From the NCBI RefSeq assembly GCF_000317105.1, contig NC_019693.1:620001-684000 (forward strand): a DNA stretch of 64,000 nucleotides, in the 5' to 3' direction. The translations under genes were made by a program, and so were the position numbers. Of this stretch, positions 57,680-64,000 are shown piece after piece (the stretch's first letter is position 1; each line of letters opens with the position of its first letter). The notes under the pieces are model-generated. The model searched no databases. It worked only from the letters and a program-made list of their open reading frames with translations, and was not told the DNA's origin. This DNA is from Oscillatoria acuminata PCC 6304. GTDB lineage: Bacteria; Cyanobacteriota; Cyanobacteriia; Cyanobacteriales; Laspinemataceae.

Positions 57680-58549
57680 ATGGAAATTGATTCAAAACTC
57701 GGCACACTTTATATCGTGGGAACGCCCATTGGGAACTTGGAAGATATGACATTCCGGGCGGTCCGAATTTTGCAGGAAGTTGATGCGATCGCCGCTGAAG
57801 ATACCCGGCACACGGGAAAATTATTGCATCATTTTCAAATTAAAACGCCACAAATTAGCTATCACGAACATAACCGGCAACAGCGAATTCCAGAATTAGT
57901 GAATCGGTTAGTAGAAGGTGCGGCGATCGCCCTCGTCACCGATGCCGGAATGCCCGGAATCTCTGATCCCGGATATGAACTCGTCAAAGCTTGTCTGGAA
58001 AATGGAATTGGGGTCGTGCCCATTCCCGGACCTAGTGCCTGCATTACGGCGATTAGTGCAGCGGGTTTACCTGCCTCTCGATTTACCTTTGAGGGGTTTC
58101 TACCCGCGAAGGGAAAAGAACGACAGCAGCAATTGCAGGGGTTAAAGGGAGAGACGAGGGCGATGGTGCTTTATGAATCGCCCCATCGGTTGCTCAAAAC
58201 ATTACGGGATTTAGAGAAAATCTTGGGGGGCAGTCGCGCCTTGGTGTTAGGGCGAGAGTTAACGAAGCTGCATGAAGAGTTTTGGCGGGGAACAATTGCC
58301 GAAGCCGTAGCACATTATGGCGACAATTGTCAACCCAAAGGAGAATTTACCTTAGTCATAGACGGGGGCGACTGCGCAACCCCCGTTTTTTCAGAAGAGA
58401 GCCTCAAGGCGGCATTACAAACTGCGATCGCCCAGGGACTCACCCGATCCGAAGCCACCCGGCAGTTGGCAGAGGAAACCGAACTTCCCCGTCGCCAGAT
58501 TTATCAACTGGCGATCGGTCTAGATGAGCAAAATGCCGAGGACCTGTAA
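57680..58549 (+). CDS. rsmI: 16S rRNA (cytidine1402-2'-O)-methyltransferase RsmI
   Basis: 289 residues. The tetrapyrrole-methylase-fold signatures of RsmI are clear: GTLYIVGTPIGNLEDMTFRA, AAEDTRHTGKLLHHF, ALVTDAGMPGISDPGYELV, PIPGPSACITAISAAGLP and MVLYESPHRLLKTL. It adds the 2'-O-methyl of m4Cm1402 in the ribosomal decoding centre. The C-terminal helical extension (GLTRSEATRQLAEETELPRR) is typical. It converges with the interrupted HTH gene; only 12 bp separate the stops. Confidence 0.93.
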   Translation: MEIDSKLGTLYIVGTPIGNLEDMTFRAVRILQEVDAIAAEDTRHTGKLLHHFQIKTPQISYHEHNRQQRIPELVNRLVEGAAIALVTDAGMPGISDPGYELVKACLENGIGVVPIPGPSACITAISAAGLPASRFTFEGFLPAKGKERQQQLQGLKGETRAMVLYESPHRLLKTLRDLEKILGGSRALVLGRELTKLHEEFWRGTIAEAVAHYGDNCQPKGEFTLVIDGGDCATPVFSEESLKAALQTAIAQGLTRSEATRQLAEETELPRRQIYQLAIGLDEQNAEDL

Positions 58550-58561
58550 AGCCTAGAACCC

Positions 58562-59230
58562 CTACAGAGAGTAAACTTGACCATCAATCAGTAAACGGGT
58601 GATCCCCTTAGATTGCAAATAAACGCTAGTTTTTTGCAGCATCCGCCCATCGGGAACCTTAATCACCCGTTGATTTCGGGCTGAAAAGCGCCGAGCAACA
58701 CGGTGATTGTCAAAAACCGGCAGAGTTCTTTCATAAGACTCTTGAGCCGGAATTTGTCCGAGTTCGGCAAACTCTTTGAGAGGGCGAGTAATCAACTCTC
58801 CCCCTTTGTCTACCACCACGTAACAGATTTTTGGAAGTTCAGCTTCCGCTAGGGGTAAGACTTCAACGACAGTAGAAGTTGGAGCCTGACGTCGCCGCAA
58901 GAGGGGTTCATCATCCTCCCAATCGTCGTCGTCCTCGTCCTCGTCGTCGTCATCATCCTCGTCGTCCTCCTCCTCCTCATCCAGGATGTCTTCTCCCAAC
59001 ATTTCCTGGAGGGCGCTAGTTTCGATGCTGGGATAGCGATCGTTAAAGCCTGACACTGGGAGTTCAAGCTCGTTGTTATCTTCTTCCTCAGCAGCGCCCG
59101 AAGCGGAACGGAGGCGAATGAGTCGTTTAGCTGGAGTCGCTAAAGGCTGATCGTCTTCGCTATCCAGGGACTCTGGATCGCTCGGAAGGAAGCGACCCGA
59201 TCGCTTTTGTTGAATGAGGGATTCATATTC
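58562..59230 (-). pseudogene. 3' part of an HTH/acidic-region gene interrupted by IS607
   Basis: About 222 residues from EYESLIQQKRSGRFLPS to the end. It contains a very acidic stretch (DILDEEEEDDEDDDDDEDED) and a conserved C-terminal part (ICYVVVDKGGELITRPLKEF, NQRVIKVPDGRMLQKTSVYL). In the current sequence an ATG at 59239 could allow a shortened product whose first three residues come from the IS. The 5' part lies at 61009-61158 on the other side of the IS607 element. Joining the two at the proposed junction restores one frame of about 272 codons (SEE followed by EYES). The function is unknown. Confidence 0.75.
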
Positions 59231-59239
59231 CTGATACAT

Positions 59240-60436
59240 TTACGCGACATTTGTCCGGTTGTTCCCGGGCAATGCGACGACAGCACTATCACCGTTGAAG
59301 GTAACAGAGGCGGTATCCCGCAAAGCTTTTAGAAAGATTCCAAAAGCACCATTCCAGTCTCGTGGTAGAGTGAAACCACACTCAGGACAACGGAACACTT
59401 TTGAGCCACCTAGTTTAGAATGAAGGTGACCACAGTGAGTACAGGTTTTACTGGTGTATTCTTCGGTCACATCTACAACTGTGGTTCCAGTTATTTCCGC
59501 TTGATGTCTCAGGGTTAGTTTGAATCGATAATGCGCCCAAGTTAGCATTGCTCGGGCAGTCTTAGATCTGATTTTCCGCTTCACCTTGGCAACCATGTTG
59601 GAAGTCTCGAAGGTCGGCAGAAAAATTACACTGTAGTTACGAGTCAAGTAGTGAGCAATTTGTTTGTGGGCCTCATCAACTAGATTGCGGATTTTGGTTC
59701 TCATTCGTTGAGCCGCTTGCCTCATCCGGCGTCGCCGTGAACGATTAGGTTCCTTGGCGATTCTGCTCATCAAATCATCCAGATGTTGGCATAGCCGAGT
59801 GATGCGTCCTATATCTCCGGAGCCAAATTCTAAAAATCGTGAACCATCAAACCCGGTCATAAAAGTTCGGACGCCCGGATCTAATGCAATCACGCCAGTA
59901 GCTTCAGTTGAGGTAACGGCAACAGGTTCAGGGAAAACCGCAAACCATCGACCTTTGGCAAACACCAACTGAGTCCCTTGGTCACAAGTTTTAGGGATAG
60001 GTTCAGAAGCGGTAAAAGTCAATCCTTTCGTTAGTCTTGGATACCAACTCCCTAAAGAGAAATTAGCATCATTGAACTTAATTGCTTGAGAACTGTCACG
60101 ACAACTTCTAAACCTTGCGCCAGGACTGGCTATCCAGGCGAGATAGGCATCAAATATGGCATTTTGCCGAATGTGGCAGGGTGTTTCTTTGACCCATGCA
60201 GGTAAATCACTCTGCATCACTTCATTGCGTAATTTCAGTTTGCTTAGTCGTTTACCACTCCTGGACAATGCAATTGCTTGGTTGTAGCAGTATCGACAAG
60301 CCGCCAGCCATTTACGCCAGACTTTATTTAGTTCAGGACTGGGGTAAATCCGGATCTTCTTTGACCTGAGTTTTGTATTTACCTGCTCCGGAGAGTCGGG
60401 AGCTAAAGCCGTAGAGGATGGCGAGGAAGTCCTCAA
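59240..60436 (-). CDS. tnpB: IS607-type RNA-guided endonuclease TnpB
   Basis: About 400 residues. RuvC-I is GVIALDPGVRTFMTGFDG (Asp), RuvC-II is VIFLPTFETSNMV (Glu) and RuvC-III is LPRDWNGAFGIFLKAL (Asp). The zinc ribbon has CTHCGH and CPECGF. The N-terminal RIYPSPELNKVWRKWLAACR is the usual TnpB start region. All key residues are present, so nuclease activity is plausible. The start is uncertain: TTG at 60436 is a candidate, and no ATG lies near the expected site. Codons further upstream in this frame (to 60970) read out of phase through the recombinase gene and are not protein. The omega RNA would overlap the 3' end and take its guide from the flank below 59231. Confidence 0.85.
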   Translation of the reverse strand: MRTSSPSSTALAPDSPEQVNTKLRSKKIRIYPSPELNKVWRKWLAACRYCYNQAIALSRSGKRLSKLKLRNEVMQSDLPAWVKETPCHIRQNAIFDAYLAWIASPGARFRSCRDSSQAIKFNDANFSLGSWYPRLTKGLTFTASEPIPKTCDQGTQLVFAKGRWFAVFPEPVAVTSTEATGVIALDPGVRTFMTGFDGSRFLEFGSGDIGRITRLCQHLDDLMSRIAKEPNRSRRRRMRQAAQRMRTKIRNLVDEAHKQIAHYLTRNYSVIFLPTFETSNMVAKVKRKIRSKTARAMLTWAHYRFKLTLRHQAEITGTTVVDVTEEYTSKTCTHCGHLHSKLGGSKVFRCPECGFTLPRDWNGAFGIFLKALRDTASVTFNGDSAVVALPGNNRTNVA

Positions 60437-60932
60437 CCATTTCTCATTCTGGACTGAGACTTGTCTGATTGAGAACCACGAGTTTACACCTGTTTTGTTC
60501 GCTCCCGCATCGAAACAAGTCAAACCTGTTGTGCCGTCAGGCATATCTTGCCAATCGGTCTTTGTGTGCAATGACAACCATGCGGACATTTCCTGACAGA
60601 ACTTGTCCCAATAAGGTAAGCATTTTCTTTTCTGTGAAGTTGAGTCCACCTCCGATTTCTGCGATAACTTCGGCTTCGGGATACAGGCTTGAGAGTCCGG
60701 CAACCTGTCGGTTGAGGTCGCTTTGCTGGGCGCGACTACTAACTCTGGTATAGATAACGACTTTACGTTTGTCACTGCCTGAGAAGGCAGCATAAGACTC
60801 AACGTTGTATCGTATGAGCCCAGCAGGAGTTCTGATGGTCTCGATTGATCCATTTTCATCCCATCCTTGGAGTATTCTTTCGTGGACTCCAAGGATGAAC
60901 GCTGCTTCTTTGGGCGTGACATATCTGACAAT
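60333..60932 (-). pseudogene. tnpA: IS607-type serine recombinase TnpA with two in-frame stops
   Basis: The minus frame reads VRYVTPKEAAFILGVHERIL (MerR-like HTH), then KVVIYTRVSSRAQQSDLNRQ with the catalytic serine, and VVIAHKDRLARYA followed by TGA. The same frame then resumes as a homologous continuation (FDLFRCGSEQNRCKLVVLNQ, TSLSPE) to a second TGA, then EMVEDFLAILYGFSSRLSG and a normal end at 60333. A short in-frame insertion seems to have introduced the first stop. The expected ATG is ATT here. The recombinase is therefore very probably dead. Confidence 0.8.
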
Positions 60933-61008
60933 AGGTTTGCCTTCAAATGTTCTCGCCTATTATAACGCATTGCCCTAAGATGTTTAACTAACCTGTGATT
61001 AAATCAAG

Positions 61009-61158
61009 CTCTTCGGATAACGTGCTTTTGAGGATGCGGCTAATTGTCGAGCTACTGACACCATAACGACTCGCCAGGGTTAAAGTCGTTTCTCCAGGCT
61101 GTCGATACAGGTCGATAATGTCGCTTTTGTCAGATTCAGATAGTTTTCGAGAACTCAT
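61009..61158 (-). pseudogene. 5' part of the interrupted HTH gene
   Basis: Fifty codons from ATG 61158: MSSRKLSESDKSDIIDLYRQ, then TTLTLASRYGVSSSTISRIL, a clear helix-turn-helix like those of Cro-type or transposase-type DNA-binding domains. The frame then enters IS607 sequence and stops within nine codons (LDLITG). It rejoins the acidic C-terminal part at 59230 if the element is removed. The intact product would be an HTH DNA-binding protein with a strongly acidic middle. Confidence 0.75.
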
Positions 61159-61325
61159 GCCGCATCATCGGGGGTAAACATTTGGACGAGAGTCGGAGGC
61201 ATTGAACGCGCTTCAAGGGAGATGAGCGCCATCTTAGCGCGGTCAGTGACGGAATGGGGGAGGACTAGAATATCATGCCAGGGTTGGATTAAGAGCGAGT
61301 TACAGAGCAGCCCGGTTCTCCACAA
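61155..61325 (-). CDS. Possible small protein upstream of the interrupted HTH gene
   Basis: A 56-codon frame from TTG 61325 (or 25 codons from ATG 61232) ends with ATGA overlapping the HTH gene start. That coupling is the only argument for it. The readable part contains LLIQPWHDILVLPHSVTDRA and MPPTLVQMFTPDDAA. No family is recognised. It may be non-coding leader sequence. Confidence 0.25.
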   Translation of the reverse strand: MWRTGLLCNSLLIQPWHDILVLPHSVTDRAKMALISLEARSMPPTLVQMFTPDDAA

Positions 61326-61366
61326 GGGATTTTAGCTGAGTCGGAATGGGGTTCACAGGAGTTGGA

Positions 61367-62350
61367 TCAATCTGAGGACCCACCTCTTCTGCGCCCACGA
61401 GAACGAGACCGAGTAGAGATATCGTATTCCAAGACGGCACCAATACCGAAGAGGACGGCACTGAAAACCCAGAAGACTTCCAAAAGACTGCCACTTTCGT
61501 AGTTGGCGACGCGGACATCGGCGTACTTAAACCACATATCGGCAATATAGAGGGAAAAAGTAGCCGCCGCAATCATCCGCCAAGACTGAGAGAAGCGTCC
61601 TCCCCAGAAGGCTAACAACAGTGCCGTTGCCAGGATCAGGAGCAAGACGTCCATGATCACATAGAACAAGTTCACATAGTAAGCCACCGGAGTCAGGGCT
61701 TGGTCAATGGCGATAATGAAGCCCGGAGCGGTTTGCGGGGTGCTAGAGGCAGGAGCCGGTGTCCCGGAGCCGTTAGCTGACGGGGCCACCTGCTCGATCG
61801 CCTGGGGTGAAGTTGCCTCGGGTACCTCAATCGGTTCAGCCACCGCCAGCCAATAGGCTAATGCGATCCCGGCCAAGGCGATCGCCCCGAGGACGGCCCA
61901 CTGCCAAATTTCTAAATTCAGCTTGCGCCCTGAAACCGCTAGAACCATGCCAATGGTCAGGGCAATATAGGTAATTGCGTAAAAGAAATCGCCCAAAGAT
62001 ACATCCGGGGCCAAATTCCAATACTGCTCCCATAAGCCAAATAACACACCGCCCAGAAAATAGCACAGCATTCCAATCCCGATCGCCAGCCAGACATTCC
62101 GTCCACTGACAATTTGGGGAGCGCGCCAATTTCTAAAACAGAGAATTGCAGCGCCCAAGAAAGCGGCTAATTCAAATACTAACGTACCGATTGAGTACCA
62201 TAAGGGTCTCCCCATTCCAGGCGCTTCGGGTACGCTAAATAACAAAAAAAACAACAACGCTAAAACAGCCCAGGCGATTCCGGCAACCACCAGGGTCTGC
62301 GCTGTAAACATCGGTTGAGAACTGGTTAACTTTTCTGAAGTCGTTCGCAT
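61367..62350 (-). CDS. Conserved cyanobacterial multi-pass membrane protein
   Basis: About 327 residues from ATG 62350, which has GGGAA seven bases upstream. About eight hydrophobic segments are visible (for example LVVAGIAWAVLALLFFLLF, NVWLAIGIGMLCYFLGGVLF, FYVIMDVLLLILATALLLAF). A loop of about 40 residues rich in Pro/Ala/Ser/Thr sits near the middle, and the C-terminus is Arg/Ser-rich (STRSRSRGRRRGG). I do not recognise the function. It follows the Npun_F0813-like gene on the same strand. Confidence 0.7.
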   Translation of the reverse strand: MRTTSEKLTSSQPMFTAQTLVVAGIAWAVLALLFFLLFSVPEAPGMGRPLWYSIGTLVFELAAFLGAAILCFRNWRAPQIVSGRNVWLAIGIGMLCYFLGGVLFGLWEQYWNLAPDVSLGDFFYAITYIALTIGMVLAVSGRKLNLEIWQWAVLGAIALAGIALAYWLAVAEPIEVPEATSPQAIEQVAPSANGSGTPAPASSTPQTAPGFIIAIDQALTPVAYYVNLFYVIMDVLLLILATALLLAFWGGRFSQSWRMIAAATFSLYIADMWFKYADVRVANYESGSLLEVFWVFSAVLFGIGAVLEYDISTRSRSRGRRRGGSSD

Positions 62351-62485
62351 AGAAATTCCCAAATTGCTAACGGGGCATCGGTCTTGGGGTCTAGGACTTT
62401 CTTAAATGGAGAAACGGCTAAGGGCTTGCCTAGAGAGCCGTTTGTTAACGACAAGAGCACAGAACCTACTTGAAAAAACCCTCTG

Positions 62486-63154
62486 TTAAGACAGGGACCA
62501 CATCTCACCGAGGGGAGATTGTCCAAGCCAATCTCTAAACTGTTTGCGTTCGGCTGAGGGCATATCTTCCAAGATATCTAAAGCTCGTTCTACAAAGCTG
62601 GTATTCCCAAAATAGGCTTTGCCCAAGCGATAGAGTTCTTGCAACAGGGTATTCAAATGATGCTCTTGCCAAGACGGGACTTGAGCGCCGCCCAAGGGGT
62701 CCATATTGAGCAACTGGTTGACCGCATCCGGTGATTCCGCTTGAGGGAAACGCCATTTTTTAAAGGTCTCAGCAATGTCTTTTTCAAATGAACCCGCTTG
62801 GCGATTGCCCAGCAAGTCTTCTATATCAAAGAAAACCGCTTGCAACATTAAAAGACAGGCTTGGGTGTACAGGGGCGCTGCTGCTACCCCTCCATGAGCA
62901 TCATCTGTCAACTGGTCCAGACGGATTTTTCCCCAAACACTGTATCGATCGGTCTCTTCAAGCAGTACGCAAGCTTTCCCACGGTTATCCGTTAGGTCCC
63001 TCCAGAAGGCCCTTGCCTCATCCGCCTGTTGAGCGCTAAATACGTTAATTAAGCGAAAGGTCTGACCTTGATAGTTCAAAATCGGTATTTGCTGACCCGT
63101 TTTTGGGTGCTGAATACCCGTTATTTCAACATCCTGCCGTTTCAGAATAAACAT
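62486..63154 (-). CDS. Npun_F0813-like conserved cyanobacterial protein
   Basis: 222 residues starting MFILKRQDVEITGIQHPKTG. Conserved-looking blocks are ILNYQGQTFRLINVFSA, FWRDLTDNRGKACVLLEET, YSVWGKIRLDQL and LYTQACLLMLQAVFFDIEDL. I recall this pattern from a cyanobacteria-specific family of unknown function. It is soluble, with no signal peptide. It probably forms a small transcription unit with the downstream membrane protein. Confidence 0.65.
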   Translation of the reverse strand: MFILKRQDVEITGIQHPKTGQQIPILNYQGQTFRLINVFSAQQADEARAFWRDLTDNRGKACVLLEETDRYSVWGKIRLDQLTDDAHGGVAAAPLYTQACLLMLQAVFFDIEDLLGNRQAGSFEKDIAETFKKWRFPQAESPDAVNQLLNMDPLGGAQVPSWQEHHLNTLLQELYRLGKAYFGNTSFVERALDILEDMPSAERKQFRDWLGQSPLGEMWSLS

Positions 63155-63587
63155 GACGCTGCCAATTGAGTCCTCGTGGCCTGTGGGTGCTGTCGGTTCA
63201 ATGGAAATGGCTTCAAGCCAGAGTTTCGTTTGTCGGCCTGCTTGGTTTCAAGATTAAGTTGAACCACACTTTGGCTTTAGTTTAGTCTGACTCACGCAGT
63301 TAACCGCAACTCGGCAAGTCTTGCTCATTTCCCTGGCGACGTAATTCAACGCCCTGACTAACCCTTATCTTACTCTATGCCTGATCCGGAAAAACCCCAA
63401 GCCTGTTATTCATCCTTTGAGAATAGACGCCGGCTGTTCACGGGAAAAAAACTCAATCGGTTGCGAAAGCGGCTATGCAAATGCCCTCTTGTTTGATAAA
63501 ATACAGAAATCAACCCGGGCAGCTACTTCGGTTTTTGGAGTCTGCAAGAGATGAAACTCAATCGGGGTGTTCGGGTAACCGTTATTT
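63155..63587. other. Intergenic region between divergent protein gene and tRNA-Arg
   Basis: About 430 bp with no supported gene. It should contain the promoters for both flanking units. No confident -35/-10 pair could be assigned. Confidence 0.5.
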
Positions 63588-63661
63588 GGGTGCGTAACTC
63601 AGGTGGATAGAGTAGCGAACTTCTAATTCGTTGGTCGCAGGTTCGAGTCCTGCCGCACCCG
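63588..63661 (+). tRNA. tRNA-Arg (anticodon UCU)
   Basis: A complete 74-nt cloverleaf. The acceptor stem is gggtgcg/cgcaccc with discriminator G. The D stem is actc/gagt. The anticodon stem is gcgaa/ttcgt with loop cttctaa (anticodon TCT). The T stem is gcagg/cctgc with loop ttcgagt. Confidence 0.93.
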
Positions 63662-63740
63662 TTTCTCGGTTCAGGTTTTCCCCGATGGGGCCAATCCTTG
63701 GCAATCAAGGGTTTTCGCCCCTCTTACCCTAATTTTTATC

Positions 63741-63781
63741 AAAAAAAATAGGGTCTAATCCTCTTTCAAGTCTTAGACCCC
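63741..63781 (-). terminator. Factor-independent terminator of the tRNA-Tyr/tRNA-Thr unit
   Basis: On the minus strand gggtctaa and ttagaccc form an 8-bp stem followed by TATTTTTTTT. It lies 26 bp after the tRNA-Thr 3' end. Confidence 0.85.
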
Positions 63782-63806
63782 ATTCTTTAATATTCTCAGC
63801 TTCCTA

Positions 63807-63878
63807 AGCCCGTGACGAGGATTGAACTCGTGACCTCACCCTTACCAAGGGTGTGCTCTACCACTGAGCTACACGGGC
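63807..63878 (-). tRNA. tRNA-Thr (anticodon GGU)
   Basis: A 72-nt cloverleaf on the minus strand. The acceptor stem is gcccgtg/cacgggc, and the D arm is gctc-agtggta-gagc. The anticodon stem is caccc/gggtg with loop ttggtaa (GGT). The T arm is acgag-ttcaatc-ctcgt. It lies downstream of tRNA-Tyr, the usual cyanobacterial and plastid pairing. Confidence 0.95.
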
Positions 63879-63955
63879 AGACAAAATCCAAACTTCAAAC
63901 GGTTAATCGGTCATGATTTCTTGACCATTTCCCTTGAACTTTGAAGGAATTGTGG

Positions 63956-64000
63956 TGGGCCGAGCTGGATTTGAACCAGCGTAGGCGTAGCCAGCGGATT
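63956..64000 (-). tRNA. tRNA-Tyr, 3' part (5' part outside window)
   Basis: The minus strand shows the second half of a class II tRNA: the end of an anticodon stem (aatccgc), a long variable arm (tggctacgcctacgc), the T arm ctggttcaaatccag and the acceptor strand ending ggccca. This matches cyanobacterial tRNA-Tyr; the anticodon itself lies just outside the window. A CCA follows the discriminator and may be chance. Confidence 0.85.

Larger units (their letters stand above)
59231..61008 (-). mobile_element. IS607-family insertion sequence, about 1.78 kb
   Basis: The boundaries are inferred from the interrupted gene. Removing 59231-61008 rejoins GAG with GAATAT in frame and leaves a GG at the junction, the dinucleotide target known for IS607. 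There is no target duplication, as expected for a serine-recombinase element. Inside, in order on the minus strand, are an IS607-type recombinase (with stops) and an intact-looking tnpB. The left end reads cttgatttaatcacaggtta and the right end gcgtaaatgtatcag (minus strand). Confidence 0.78.

Noticed and set aside
58921-58982. gtc/ctc-rich stretch (58921-58982) as a trinucleotide repeat locus
   Set aside because: It encodes the Asp/Glu run of the acidic protein and is explained by that composition.
60437-60970. N-terminal 178-codon extension of the TnpB frame
   Set aside because: It reads the recombinase gene in the wrong frame. The real homologous frame in the same DNA is the IS607 TnpA with its catalytic serine motif.
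63523-63708. Minus frame of 61 codons over the tRNA-Arg gene
   Set aside because: It is antisense to a tRNA with a complete cloverleaf, a common false call at tRNA loci.

Overview
The window comes from a cyanobacterial chromosome. The palindrome GCGATCGC (HIP1) is scattered through almost every gene. The gene families are also cyanobacterial: DUF3288, a Npun_F0813-like protein, a Ser/Thr kinase-AAA-GAF-histidine kinase hybrid, FkbM/OGT-like glycosyltransferases and a trnY-trnT pair. The long modular proteins, NRPS/PKS genes and abundance of short palindromic repeats suggest a filamentous, Oscillatoriales-like genome, but the species cannot be named from the sequence.

Layout. 1-0.43 kb: end of an antitoxin-like gene and a truncated PIN toxin. 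0.5-6.6 kb: a minus-strand type I secretion operon (PpiC-like isomerase, ABC exporter with cNMP-binding and degenerate C39 domains, HlyD-like adaptor). 7-28.2 kb: a surface-glycan or glycoprotein region. It holds two giant fusion proteins (1576 and 2093 aa) combining methyltransferase, glycosyltransferase and SPINDLY/OGT-like modules, a stand-alone TPR-OGT protein, a paralogous pair of putative glycosyltransferases flanking a methyltransferase-glycosyltransferase fusion, and an RTX repeat protein that is the obvious candidate cargo of the exporter. 28.7-34 kb: a tightly coupled operon for a CDP-linked, C-methylated 6-deoxy sugar (rfbF, rfbG, C-methyltransferase, rfbC-like epimerase, reductase, CmcI-like methyltransferase), which probably feeds the same glycan. 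34-42 kb: a small conserved protein, a CDF cation transporter, a 21-bp-phased array of DnaA-box-like sequences and the large hybrid kinase.

42.4-53.2 kb: a compact two-gene NRPS-PKS locus. The NRPS reads A(Cys)-T-C-A(Phe)-T and the PKS reads KS-AT-cMT-ACP-TE without reductive domains. Both adenylation domains are interrupted between motifs a8 and a9 by a PilZ-like domain. This is the most unusual observation in the window. 53.2-54 kb: a MITE-like repeat element. 54-58.5 kb: housekeeping-type genes (methyltransferase, CysQ-like phosphatase, PH-like membrane protein, PfkB kinase, RsmI).

58.5-61.2 kb: an HTH/acidic-region gene split by an IS607-family element of about 1.78 kb. The junctions can be read to the base and restore the frame when the element is removed. 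Its recombinase carries two in-frame stops, while its TnpB keeps every catalytic and zinc residue. 61.3-64 kb: two conserved cyanobacterial proteins, tRNA-Arg(UCU), tRNA-Thr(GGU) and the 3' part of tRNA-Tyr.

All motif readings, specificity codes and repeat boundaries were made by eye, without database searches.
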